Below, piece by piece: positions 46,201 to 58,908 of a DNA stretch of 64,000 nucleotides. Position numbers and translations under genes: made by a program. This DNA comes from Sorex araneus (lineage: Eukaryota > Chordata > Mammalia > Eulipotyphla > Soricidae): contig NC_073303.1 in NCBI RefSeq assembly GCF_027595985.1, positions 323,883,679 to 323,947,678 on the forward strand, read 5' to 3'. The notes below the pieces were generated by a model. The model made no database searches. It was given only the letters and a program-made list of their open reading frames with translations, and had not been told where the DNA came from. Numbering within the stretch: position 1 is the stretch's first letter; each line of letters starts with the position of its first letter.

Positions 46201-49200
46201 CACCATTCTTCTGCACTAACATATGCCTCAGAGACCTGGGCCCTACGAAATCAGGACAAGATTAGGTATCCCAAAGAGGAATCGAAAGAGGTATCCCAAA
46301 GAGGAATCAAGCTATGCTTTGAATATCACATTTCATTCAAATGAGAGAAGGAGTCTGGAGTTCTGACCTCCATTGACGATGAAGAATCAGGGATGCTGTC
46401 TCGTTTGCCAAGGTGTTGAAAATCAGATGGGCTGAAACATAATGCGCTTTAGAGATGACCGCTGGACTAAAGCTTTTATCAACTGGATTCCACAGGATGT
46501 CAAAAGACCGAGTGACCGCCCACCTACGAGATGGTCAGACTTCTTCATCAAGAACTTGAATGAACGGTTTGAGGCTCTTCGTGTTCCTGGAGCGAGCAGA
46601 GGACACTGCCAGGCGACAGGGACGAATGGGATGACAAGTGATATAAGTGATTGTAGAAACAAAGGAATACATTGTACATTACAAATTTATATATGGAGCT
46701 TGAAATGTATACATTTACCCACAGTTTTATCCAAAAATAATTTCTTGACTAAAGAGACATGACTTCAAGTTTGGCATTTAAATGTCTGCAATCTGGACAC
46801 TTTTAAATTACATTTTGATAGGAAAAGTTTGTTGAAAATGGAGGTGTGCATAAATTTTTTTTTGTCTTTGTACCATATCCAGTGATGCTCAGGGCTTAGT
46901 CTCCTGACTGATTTAGGCATCATTCCTGGCGGGGTTCAAGGGACCATTTGGGATGTCAGGAATTGAATCCAGGTCGATTGCATGCAAGGCAAGCTTCCTG
47001 CCGCTGTATTCTGGCCCCTGTGAAAATTTTTTTATCCTTATTTTTCTTATCCCACTTTATTAAACAAATCAGCTCTTACTCAGGTGATTGTGTTGCATTT
47101 TAGTAAGAAGTTAAACCTTTTTTACTAATTATTAGTACTTACTGAGTACTAATACTGAACTGTGTTTCTACATCTTACTAAGGAAATGTAATACATGAAA
47201 ACACCCTAAAAGCAGAAAGTAAAATAGAAGTAACCGAGAAACCTACTATATCTGTCTGCTGAACAAACATCCTTTTTCCATAGCTTCCCAGGTTTTTCCA
47301 GCTTTGTTCTGACAACGTGTGGGGAGTCCGCAAGGCTTGTGCTGAGTGCTTCATGGCGGTTTCCTGTGCAACGTGTCAAGAAATCCGGCGGACAAAATTA
47401 TCAGCTTTGTTTATAAATCTCATCAGTGATCCTTCACGATGGGTAGGATTTGGTTTGGTTGCACCTTTTTGTAAAATAATACCTTCCTTAGCTAAGTTGA
47501 TTTTAATTTTGTAATTTAGAAAATTATTTCTAATTTAGAATGTTTTTAATACTGAAGAGTAGATAGTAGATGACTATCTTACCTTTCAAAAAAAAAGCTT
47601 TATTTCTGATGAGTATGGTATAGAGTACTGGCACACATCTTTCTTATTTCTATGCAACAGGTATTCAGTCTTCCTGCCTGGAAACATTGAACTTACCATA
47701 TTTTGTTGGCTTTTTGGTGGCTAATATTTCTCCCCGGCAGTCATGGTTTTCTTCATTCTTTTTGTTATTTTTAATATTTGGGCCACCCCTGGCTGTGCTC
47801 AAAGCTTAACGCCTGGCTCTGTGCTCAGGGACCACTGTGGTGTGCTTGGAAACCTTATGTGGTGCTGGGGATTGAATCGGGGTTGACTGCATGCCCTATA
47901 AGCACCTGTTTCTCTAGAACACCCATTCTTTGTGTTCTTAAGAATACACAGCACGGGACTGGAGCCACAGCACGGCAGGGAGGGCATTTCCCTTTCGTGC
48001 AGCTGACTCGAGTTCGATCACCGGCATCCCGTATGGTCACCTGAGCACCGCCAGGAGTAGCCCCTGAGCACTGCTGGGTGTGATTTTTCTTGAAGAAGTT
48101 TTGTTTAAGGCAAATGTTATCTAGGATCCTATTTCAAATTTTTGTGTTTGTTTGTTCTTTATTTTTGTTAAAAGCCAGGATAGGAAAAAAATTGTGAGAA
48201 AATACAGTGACTTTTAAATTTAAAAGAATGATTCATAGTAGTTCTGAATCTGTTTTTTTTTTTAATTGAATCACTGAGCTACAGTTGCAAAACTTCCATG
48301 TTTTGAGTTTCATCATACAGTGATCGAACACCCATCTCTCTACCAGTGTACATTTTCTACCACGAATGTCCCTGTGTCCCTCTCCCCATCCCCTTCCCTG
48401 CCACTATGGCAGACAACTTCTCTCCTCTCTCTCTCTCTACTTATGGGTATTACGGTTTGCAATACAGATAGAGAGGCCATCATGTTTGGTCCTTTATCAA
48501 TTTTCAGCATACATCTTCATCCTGAGCGATCCCTCCAGCCATCGTTGACTTAGTGATGCCATCTCCATCCCCGCTGCCTTCTCCCCCAGCTCATGAGGCA
48601 GGCTGCCAGCCATGGAGCAATCCTCCTGGCCTACCATTCCTTGGGTGTCAGTCTCATATTATGATATTTTATACCTCACAAATGAATGCAGTTATTCTAT
48701 GCCTGTTCCTCTCTGACTCGTTTCACTTAGTGTGATTGAGTTTATTTTTTCATGGTTTGATTTTGGGGCCATTCCTGGCAGTGCTGCAGGGCTCATCTGC
48801 TGGGCGGGCATCAGCCTGGGTTCCAGCATATGGCACGTGCTCTCCTGCCCGGTGAGTGGTCTCCGGGCTGCAGTCGAGGGTTCTTTTAAAAAGGTTTATT
48901 ATTAAATATACATTGATAGCAAATGTAATAATAATAATATCTCATTTAAAAAATTATTTTCTTACTTATTTTTGCTTTTTGGGTCATACCCAGTGATGCT
49001 CATGGGTTACTCCTGGCTCTGCACTCAGGAATTACTCCTGGAATCACTCCTGGCAGTGCTTGGCAGACTGTATGGGATGCTGGGGATCGAACCCAGGTCG
49101 GCCGCATTCAAGGCAAATTCCTTACCCGTTGTACTACCGCCTCGGCCCCAATGTCTCATTTTTTTGTTTTAATACTGTCCTTTCATTCTTCCAAGGTTCG

Positions 49201-52200
49201 CCAAGCAGCTTTTCAATCTCTGGGACCTTTTATATCCACCTTTGCTAATCCGTCTAGCTCAGGGCAATATTTTAAAGAAGAAAACAAAGGCTCAGAAGAT
49301 ACACCAGTAGAAGACAAAAATAGGTATGATTTTAAAACTTTGCTTTCCAGTTTTACTGCTTGTGAACATTTCCTTTATGTTTTTTTATAATAGATACTCT
49401 GTTTGGAGAATTAGTAATTTCTCTTAAATATAAAAATTGATTAATATCTTTATAGTTTTAGCTTACATATTTGTTAAACATCTCTGGTTTAATATTAAAA
49501 TGTGAAGCCTGATACCTAGCCTTAGAAAGTATATATTATAGATTTGATAAGTTTGTACTAGGTTATTTAATAGATTATTTGCTTATTAAACTGTTCAGGT
49601 AATATTAAAAGTAAGTTTCTGTAACTTAAAATATTTGGGATTTTTGTAGTAAAATATAATTTATAAATACTTTCATTTTTATTATATTTTTCTTTTCAGT
49701 CACAATTTAATTGTGGATCTTGGATTCTCTGTCTAGAGATAATGATTGAATTGCTCAGTTGAGGGGAGAGTGTTTCAATGATGAGCATAAAATTATGAAT
49801 ACATATTTTAATTGACCAGATTTTTATATCTTAAAAAAATTACCTTAGAATAATTATCTGTAGATATTTTTTGCATTAAAACATTTCAGTTCAGTTTCAG
49901 GTTTAAAAGTTTATTATATATTCTTAAGGAAAAATGATTCAAAACTGGAAGTGCATGGGAAGTTATGCACCAACAGTTAGAGTTTGCACTTGAAATAACT
50001 TAGTGCCTGATTTTGAAACGGTCCCTGCCTGTAATGCTTGAGTTACCGTAGTGCTTGTCCCTCCCTTACCATGATGCTAATGGACATTTTCTTCGTAGGT
50101 CTTGATACTGTGATAATTGCTTTCTTGGTGTTTTGATTTGGCAGTTCTTCCTTTCTTCTCTGCTGCCTTGTTTTACCTTTTTGCCCGTTCTCCTACTGTC
50201 CTGCTGAATAGCCAAACAAACCTGAGGTACTGTTTTTTGTAAAGGAAGAAAAAAAAATCACTCTAAGCCTGTCTTCCTAGCAAGCAAATTCTGTCAGTTC
50301 TTTTGAAAACAGCTGCTACAAGGAGTTTGATGAAAGTGATGAGGGTGGGGGATGTTACCAGCTTTTCATTTTTTATACCAGCATACCTTTTCACTATCTA
50401 ATTGTATAAAAACTTTATGTGATTTCTTTTCAAATCTCAGAGTCTAGTGAAAGTTAAATTTTACAGAGAATTGTACAGAACAAAGGTCAAGAAACTGTGT
50501 GGAAGGCCAAATGATAAATATTTTTGGTTTCTGTCACAATTACTTATACCTCTACCTTTGGAGTAGAAAACAGCCAGGGAAAATGCATAAGCACCTGGCC
50601 TGACTGTTTCTCTAGATCTAATTGACCACATGGTTGGTTTGCCTGTCGTGGCCTAGACTTTATTATTGATGTTGAACATTATTGGAAGAGATACTTAAAA
50701 GAGATCTGTCATGTTTCACTACACATCTTAATTTCTCTTCCATTGTAAAAAGATAATGTTTTCATATAAAATCAATAGTTTGTAGCATTGGACATCACTT
50801 TCTTGTATTGTGGGAAGGAGAGTTCTTACCTAGAGAAGTTAGGTTAAATACTGTAAAAAAAATTTTGTATCTGTTCCTAACTTCAGAATGAGTTAGTCCT
50901 ATATTAATCTCAGATCAGTAGTTTGTCCACCCTCCCTTTAGTATTTCACTGACATTTTCTTTTGAGTTAGTTTTAAACTGCTTTTATTTAAGATCCATAA
51001 TTGATTATAATTGAGCACTTACTATGAACCAGCTACTGTAGATGAAAGTGTAGAATTTGATTCTTAAGGTTCTCTCAGTTTCTAAAATTGCTCAAAGAAA
51101 TATTTCACAAAGCAAGTTGTTTCCACTATTATGTAATATTGCATCAAATCCTGGAAATAATATCACTTTAATACTCTTGAAGCATTTATTGTTTATAAAG
51201 TCAAGCTATTGAACGCTTTAGAAATGTTAATAAAAGGCAATTTCTAAGAACAGTTAAACACTCAAATTTGCTATTTTTAATTATGTAAAATAAGCATTTT
51301 CTTTTCTACTCTGTTGAGCCAACTGTTACTCTGTTCTCTTAATACACTTATGTTCTTTTGGTTCTCCCTGCTTTCTGTTTGGGAAGCCATCCTGGTCTGT
51401 CCGTCCGTACCTCATTTAACAAACTGAATGTCAGTGTTTTGTTTGCTGTCTCTAGACTTACTTTCAAGAATCTTTTCCTGACTTCTTCAGTGTCTTCATG
51501 TCTTCATGTCTTTGCTGTAAATAGCACTGGAATGAGAGCACTAATTTTTAAATTGTGTGTTTGCATAGATATTTCCGAGTGAGCCAGCAGCCAACCACAT
51601 GGAGCTGCCTTGGTTTCTACGGGCTCAAGGGCTCCTTCTGCCTCAGTACTGAGTGCTAGCCAGCGGTGCTTGGGACTAGACTTCTGGGCATGGGGCCTCC
51701 CACGCCACCCCCACAGGACCACCAGGCTTGCACTCCAGCCCTTTGAGCCCTCTTCCTGGCACTACCCTCCCTCCAGCCTAGTTTGTCTTTGAAAATACCA
51801 ACACCTTCACTTAGTCTGGCACAGAGTTAGCACGTTATAAATATTGATGGAATTATTTTAAGAAAACACTGGGGGCCGGAGGGATAGTACAAAGGGGAGG
51901 GCGTTTGCCTTACGCATGGTCAACCCAGGTTCAATCCCTAGCATCCCATACGGTCCCCGAGCACTGCCAGAAGTGATTCCTGAGTGCAAAGTCAGGAATA
52001 ACCTTTGAGTATTGCCGAGTGTAACCCAAAAATCAGAAGAAAAAAAAATTACTGGGCTTAATCTCAGAAGTCGTAAATAACTGAACTACTTATGCTAGTA
52101 GGTTTTTGTCCTAAATGGTTAATCCGGCTACATATTCATTCCAAAGTGAAATTGGAAACACTTCACTGATGTTAAGACTTCACCTAATTTATTCATAGTA

Positions 52201-55200
52201 CTTGAGAGATGTCTTTTTTTTTTTTTTTAATTTCAGAATGTTTCCTAGGCCCGTAGTCTAGTGAGGAATCCTAAGGATATGATTGTAATTGTGTGTAGAT
52301 GCCAGAGGAAGCCTAAGGCTCTTTGAGAGAAACTGCTGAGTCCCCTCTGGTGCCCTACCACCACTGTCTCTTAGGAGACAGGACTGTTCACTTCTTACAA
52401 AGAATTCTGTCTCATCACTTTTCAGAATACACTTTGATTGTTTTGAAAGGATTTTGAAAGCTTTTGTGTCACAGTTACTGTAGTTTTTACATTTGATATC
52501 TTGCACTGACTGTTAACCAGCTCCAGGAAAAATAGGTATTTAGAGGGCTGCAATGATAGCACAGCAGGTAGTGCATTTGCCTTGCATGTGGCTGACCTGG
52601 GTTCGATCCCATAGGATCCCAAGCACCGCCAGAACTTATTCCTGAGTGCAAGACCAAGAGCACCACCTGAGCACCACCAGGCTTGTCCCTAAAACAAACA
52701 AAAAGAAAAGGGTATTCAGTGAATTTATTTGACAGCTTGAAGCAACTATTAAAATTGTAATAGTCCATAATTAATGTAATACAGTGTTTTCGTCAAAAGA
52801 GTTTACTTTTTGGGACCTGAGCTGAGTTCGATCCCCAAGCACTGCCAGGAGTAATTCCTGAGTGCAGAGCCAGGAGTAAGCCCTGAGCATCACCCCAAAA
52901 CCGAAAAGAAAAAAAGGTTATTTTTTTAAAACTTTATTAGAAGGTTTAAGCTTGGACAGTTGAGTGATTTTATTGTTTTTTGAACTGTTTTTTTCAAGAG
53001 AACAAAAGGAAGGTGGCTTCAGGGGCAGCCCTTGAAGGCTGGATGCTTCGAGCCCAGAGTACTGGTCTGTCCCTTACTCTGCATTCTCTCCGATCGCTCT
53101 TGTGTATGTGAAGACACATGTCTCAGGAAGCACCTTTGCTTTTTCCTTGCTCACAGATTGGCCTGTGTCCTTTCCGCCCTTTCCTATTTCTTAGGAAGGT
53201 GTTTCCCGTTCACCCATGTAAGCTGTGTTCTTGAGCAGCCTTCTTTATCTCAGAAAGACATTTTTCTTCTCAGCTACTTGATCCCTTTGCCCTAAACCTA
53301 AAATGATGCTTTAATGGACATTCAGGGAGGAAAAACTGCTTAAAAATCCCTCACTCTCGTCTGCCTGACTGGTTATATCTTTCATCCATTTTTCTTTCGA
53401 CACACACATCCACAGCTCAGACACACTCTCCTGAACTGCTAACCTTCATATCTGTCTCCCGTGGCCGGCTAGTTTTCCATAGACGTCACCACCTAAAGTT
53501 TAGCACAGACGCTTGACTCAGCCGGTCTGAAGCAGAACTTTGCACTTGTGGATGGTCAGCCCTGCCTTACTGTAGCGCCAGCGTGCAGCAAGTGTTCTGC
53601 ATCTTTGAACGACTGTCATCATCATGTTCAGTGTCTTCCATAACTGGAGAGTCCTTTATTCCTGCCTCCTGTTTTTCCTCCAGCCTATTTTCTAGACTGC
53701 ACCGATTGGTCTTTCAAAAATAACACATCAAAAACTGTAATTCCGTTAATTCTGCATCATTTCCTGTAGCCCCTGGGATCAGTTCCAGAGGGGTTTGGTA
53801 TGGAATACAGTGCTTCCTGAATTTTTCTGCCGTGTCCATCATTTTCTTTTCCTAGACATGAAATAATTCATTCTGTTTTCCTGCAAGTGCTGTACCTCTT
53901 CTATCTCTCTAACCTTTGCAGCTGCTGTTGCTGCTTTGAGTACATTTTCTGCTCTTTTGTCTCACGAATGCTGCTTCTTCTGGATATAACTCGAATCGAA
54001 TCGCTAAAGCCTTTCCGTTTCCATTCCTTTTGGCTTTGCTTCCTGTGTCCAGTGTGTGTACTTCTTTGCTTACCACTCTCGCAGTTATTTGCTTATGTGT
54101 TTAGTCCTCCCTCTGTACCTAAATAATAATCTCACAAGCAAGATCTGTGTCTTATTCCTATATGAATCAATATAGACTTCAGTTCCTGGCTCCTAGTAGG
54201 TGCTCAATCCATGTTTGTCAAATTTACTTGAGTCAGATAAAACTTGAGGGGATAAACATTATAAACTATAGTGCCGGAGTTAAGGTCATGAGTACGGTAC
54301 TTTAACAAGTACCGTACTCATGACCTTACTTTAACAAGTACTTTAACAAGTACTTTAACAAGTACTTTAAGAATTTGTCCTTATTGCTTACATTATGACA
54401 TTGTGGGAAAACTTTGGAAACTGCAAAGTAGAAAAATATATTTTTACACGTAAGCAGATTTTAATATATTTTGTGAGATAGTAGATATTTTCTGATGCAG
54501 TATACTATTTTTTCCTTTTCTTTTTATGTAAACAAATATGTTTTAGTTCTTAGTATATCATTTAAGCAGAATGGCAGCACAAATTCTAAAAATGAAATAA
54601 TTTAAGAATTTTACTTAAAATCTACTGGAGGATTTATCTCCCTACTATTTTTCTGTAGCTTTTAATTATTAAAATCAACATGGTATTGTAAATCCCAGGA
54701 TTCTTGAATGTTACCTTCTCCAACTAATATATTTTCGTATCTAGACGTATGCTTCACGGATGTGTACCTCTTTGAATACAGAACCTCTGATGGAAAAAGA
54801 AGCATTATCTGTAACATACATAAATCACTTAATTTGAATAGATTGTCTATAAGTTTTAATACTTAGCTTGTCTAAATGCTTTTTTGGACTATGTTTGACT
54901 TTTTTTCAGTAACTTTCTTATACTTTCATGTTTTTCCTCCAAATGAAACAATTAAAGGATCAGAAATCAAGAAGTGCCAGAGGATGTACAGATCAGGCCT
55001 GAAGAGGATTGTTCCGATCCCTTTGTGGATAATTCCAGTGTCAAACTGGGAAAAACGATGGAAGATGATAGTGAAACATCTAAGAAATCTCCAGGTGAAA
55101 TAAACGTTCCAATGGACAGCTCTTTACTTTGTACTTTGTCCTCAGAACCTCCTCAGGAAGCAGCTAATAGTGCGAATGATAAAAAGCCTGGTAACGCCAG

Positions 55201-55557
55201 CTGCATGACGCAGCCCGAGGTGGGCCCCAGCTCACACGGTTCCGCTGTCTTAGACCAGGAGTTGTACAACTCCTTCCATTTCTGGAGGACTCCTCTTCCT
55301 GAGATCGATCTGGATATCGAGCTTGAGCAGGCTTCTGGGGAAACACACAACCCAGAGAACCCTGAGGCATCGTGTGAAGTCACTGTACCAAGTATTCCAA
55401 ATATCCCCATGGCCACCCGGAAGGAACTTGAAGAAATGATAGAAAATCTCGAGCCCCATATTGACGACCCAGATGTCAAAGGTATGGTGAGGCGTCACTC
55501 AAGTTCTTGATTCTAATTATATTATTTTCAGGCTTTGTCTCCTAGAAAAACTGCCTT

Positions 55558-55639
<82 letters not shown>

Positions 55640-58600
55640 TAAAGAAAATAGACTTTTAAGTTGTCTTGGTACTGTTAAGCTAATTTTCACAGAATTTCAT
55701 TTAAGATGTGGTTACCTCTATTTGTAACTAGCGTATAATAGATTTCTATTAATTTACAAATCACTATTTTTCACTGTGTTTTCACTGAATAGTGTTTTCA
55801 GTAGAACGCCCTACTAATCTTTCATGATAGATTATCTTTTACAAAAGCTTTATGACTTTTACCTTTTTTTACTTTTTTTTCTACATTGTGTGGCTTTTTA
55901 AATGACAGTTTGAATTTGATGGTACAGCAAATACTAAATTTTCATCTCCTTACGAGAATTGAGACACAAAGACTTAGAATTTTGATCCTCTTTTAAGGGT
56001 GTTCACAGCTGATGTCTCAAAAAATATTCGACTCCAGATTTTAGCTTTTTGTTTAAAATACATTTTAATAATATTTGACAAGTTTTGTTTATTTGTCTAA
56101 CTTCAGTAATGGTAATTCTACGTTTGTTTTTTTGGTTTTGTTTTGGGCCACACCCAGCCGTGCATGGGCTTCATCCTGCATCTGTGCTCAAGATCAGTCC
56201 CGGTGCAGGGGTCCAGCCCCGGCTGGCAGCATGCCGGGCAAGCATGCCTGGCCCAGTGTGCTCTCTCACCCTGTGTGTCTTTCTTACATGGCTTTCTTAT
56301 GAAATAAAGATTATGAGCTATGCTTTAAGCCTATTTCAGGAGCTCTCGTTGCATTATATAATTTGCTGGCCCTCTGCCACATGTACTTACTGAAATACTG
56401 AATAAGCAACACAAAATTCTTTTTTTAACAAATAAGCTACGAGTGATATGCATGGTTTGTTTCAAAAACAACTTCACGTGCATGCAGGCTTCAGGATCAG
56501 AAGATGCCTAATACTGTTGGGCTGGAATTGTACTGGGGAGTGGGGCAGAGCAGGACCGTGGGTGGGGCGCTTGCCTTGCACATGGCCTACCTTGACACCT
56601 CGTCATAGTCCTCCGAGCCTGCCAGGATTGGTCCCTGAATGCAGAGCCAGAAATAAACCCTGAGCACTGTCGGGTGTTTCCCCCCCACTTTTTTTTGTGT
56701 GTATGGGGAGGAGCCTTCCTCCCCCCATACACACAAAATGTGCCATGGGATGGAGAGAGAGTACAGGAGCTAAGACGCTTGCCTCACATGCAACTGCCCC
56801 TGGTTCAGTCCCTGCCACCACATAAGGTGCTCTTGAGCACCACGAGGAGAGACCCCTGAGCACTGCTGGGTATGTCCCCTCCCCCAATAATTAGTACTGT
56901 GAATTTTCAGACTTCTGGTAAATTTCAGTATCAAAACTTAGTTTAGCCTTTACGCCTGCCAGTGTTTCCGTCTGTCCTGGTCTTTTCTCTCCTGAGGGCA
57001 GTACCTTACAGCTGCTCACTGGGCCTCATCCTGATTGTGAGAGGTTCCCTGGGCACTCAGACACAGCTGCAGCACTCCTGGCAAGTGGGCTCCCTCTGAG
57101 GGGCGCCTGAGTGCGGTGCAGCAGAAAGAGGGGGCTCCGGGGGAGCGGCTGAGGCTGCCTGACACGGGCTTTGGATCTCATTGGAATCCAAGGTCATGCT
57201 TGACTGTGGCTTCCCTTGGCTCTCTGCTGTGCCTTGTGCCGGGCTCAGTCTGCGGCACTACAGAGAGGAGACGGGGGCACACTGTGTCTGGTCTGGCCAC
57301 TGTGAGCAGTCATTTCTTTCAGACTGTCAGAAATACCTACCTGGGGCTACAGCCACGCACCGCGAGTAGGGCGCTTGCCTTGCACGCAGCCAGCTGAGTG
57401 TGACCCCGGTACACCAGCAGAAGACAGAGGGTTGAGCACTTGCCTTGCACACGGCTAGTCTGTGGCTTCCCTTGTAGTTCCCTGAGCACCACAAGAAGTA
57501 ATTCCTGAGTACAGAGCCAGGATAACCCCAGAGCATTGCTAGGTGGGGGACCTCTCCCCCCAAAATGATGCCCCGGTCCCCCATGGTCCGTCAGCACTGC
57601 CTGGAGTGACTCCTGGGTGCAGAGCAGGAACACCTGCATGAGACCCCTGCCAGCACATTCTGCCTTTGCATGTGGGCAGGGCTGGGGGGACGCCACTCCT
57701 GTGGGCCTCAGGCTCCAGTGACCACTGCTCCCAGTCCCCGCCCGTTAGTGCTGGGGGACCGAGTGCACGATGAGCATGCTGTCTCTGAGCTCACCCCAGC
57801 CCTGACAAATGACTGCTTTTAAATTTATTTGGCAGGGAGAGGGCCATAGGGTACAGGGAATCAGACCTGCTGCTTCTGCCTATAAACCGTGTGTTCCAGC
57901 CCTTTCCTCTGGGCTGTTTCCCTGATCCCAAAATAACCCTTTCAGAAGATCGACAATTTAAAAAAATTTTTTATTAGTGAGTCACCGTGAGGTACAGTTC
58001 CAGGCTTACAAACTTTCGTGCTTGTGTTTCAGTCATACAGTGGTCGAGTGCCCATCCCTCCAGCAGTGCCCATTCACCACCACCAATGGTCCCAGCATCC
58101 CTCCCATCATCCCCACCCTACCCCCCTACCCCCACCCTGCCCTGCCTCCATGGCAGGGCATTCCCTTTTGCTCTCTCTCTCTCCTTTCGGGTGTTGTGGT
58201 TTGCAGTAGAGGTATTACGTGGCCATCATGTTCGGTCTATAGTCTACTTTCAGCCCACATCTCCCATCCCGAGCGGGCCCTCCTAGCACCCTTTACTTGG
58301 TGGTCCCTTCAGAAGGTTGACATTTAACCCAGATTGGAAAGTTTTTTGATCAGAGACTAAATTGTGTTGTTTGTAGGTCTTTCCCCTTGTTTTGGACAGA
58401 TCTTTGGGAAGCTTTTTTCCCTCCCCTTTTTTGGGATCGTGCTTGGGATCCAATCCAGGCCTCACAAGCGCAGAGCAGTGCTGCCCCGCCGAGCTGCGCT
58501 CCCGGCTCCCGGGAGCCATTCTCCAGGGTGAGTCCCTGTCTCCAGAGGAACCTTTCAGCATAGTGGCCGGTCTCCGCAATGCCCAGCAGGGAGGGGCAGG

Positions 58601-58851
58601 GCATGCAGTGCCAACGTTGAACAACATTGAAATGGCCTTAGCCATTTCAGAGCACCTGCTCGCGGGTCCGGGTTCCCTTTGGTTCCGTTTCACAGACCTG
58701 CACCACACGCTCTCTCTGGGGCGCATGTCCCAAGGAGCTCTCTCACCCATAGGCGCTCTCAGCTTCGAAGGCTTCTTTGCTTTAGAATTTTGCTCATTTA
58801 CCTTTTACCATCCTCAACGTAGTGATGTTTTTCTTATGGGTTTTTGTATCG

Positions 58852-58908
<57 letters not shown>

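Noticed and set aside
43400..46700. Host gene with endonuclease and RT domains
   Set aside because: Domains are broken by stops and frameshifts and sit within an intron with the structure of a non-LTR retrotransposon.
54898..54910. Exon 11 acceptor at the strong tttttttcag
   Set aside because: Gives an in-frame stop after 12 codons and does not match the family.
54974..55510. 178-codon ORF beginning with Met
   Set aside because: This is PPP4R1 exon 11 read from an internal Met and past the donor, not a separate gene.
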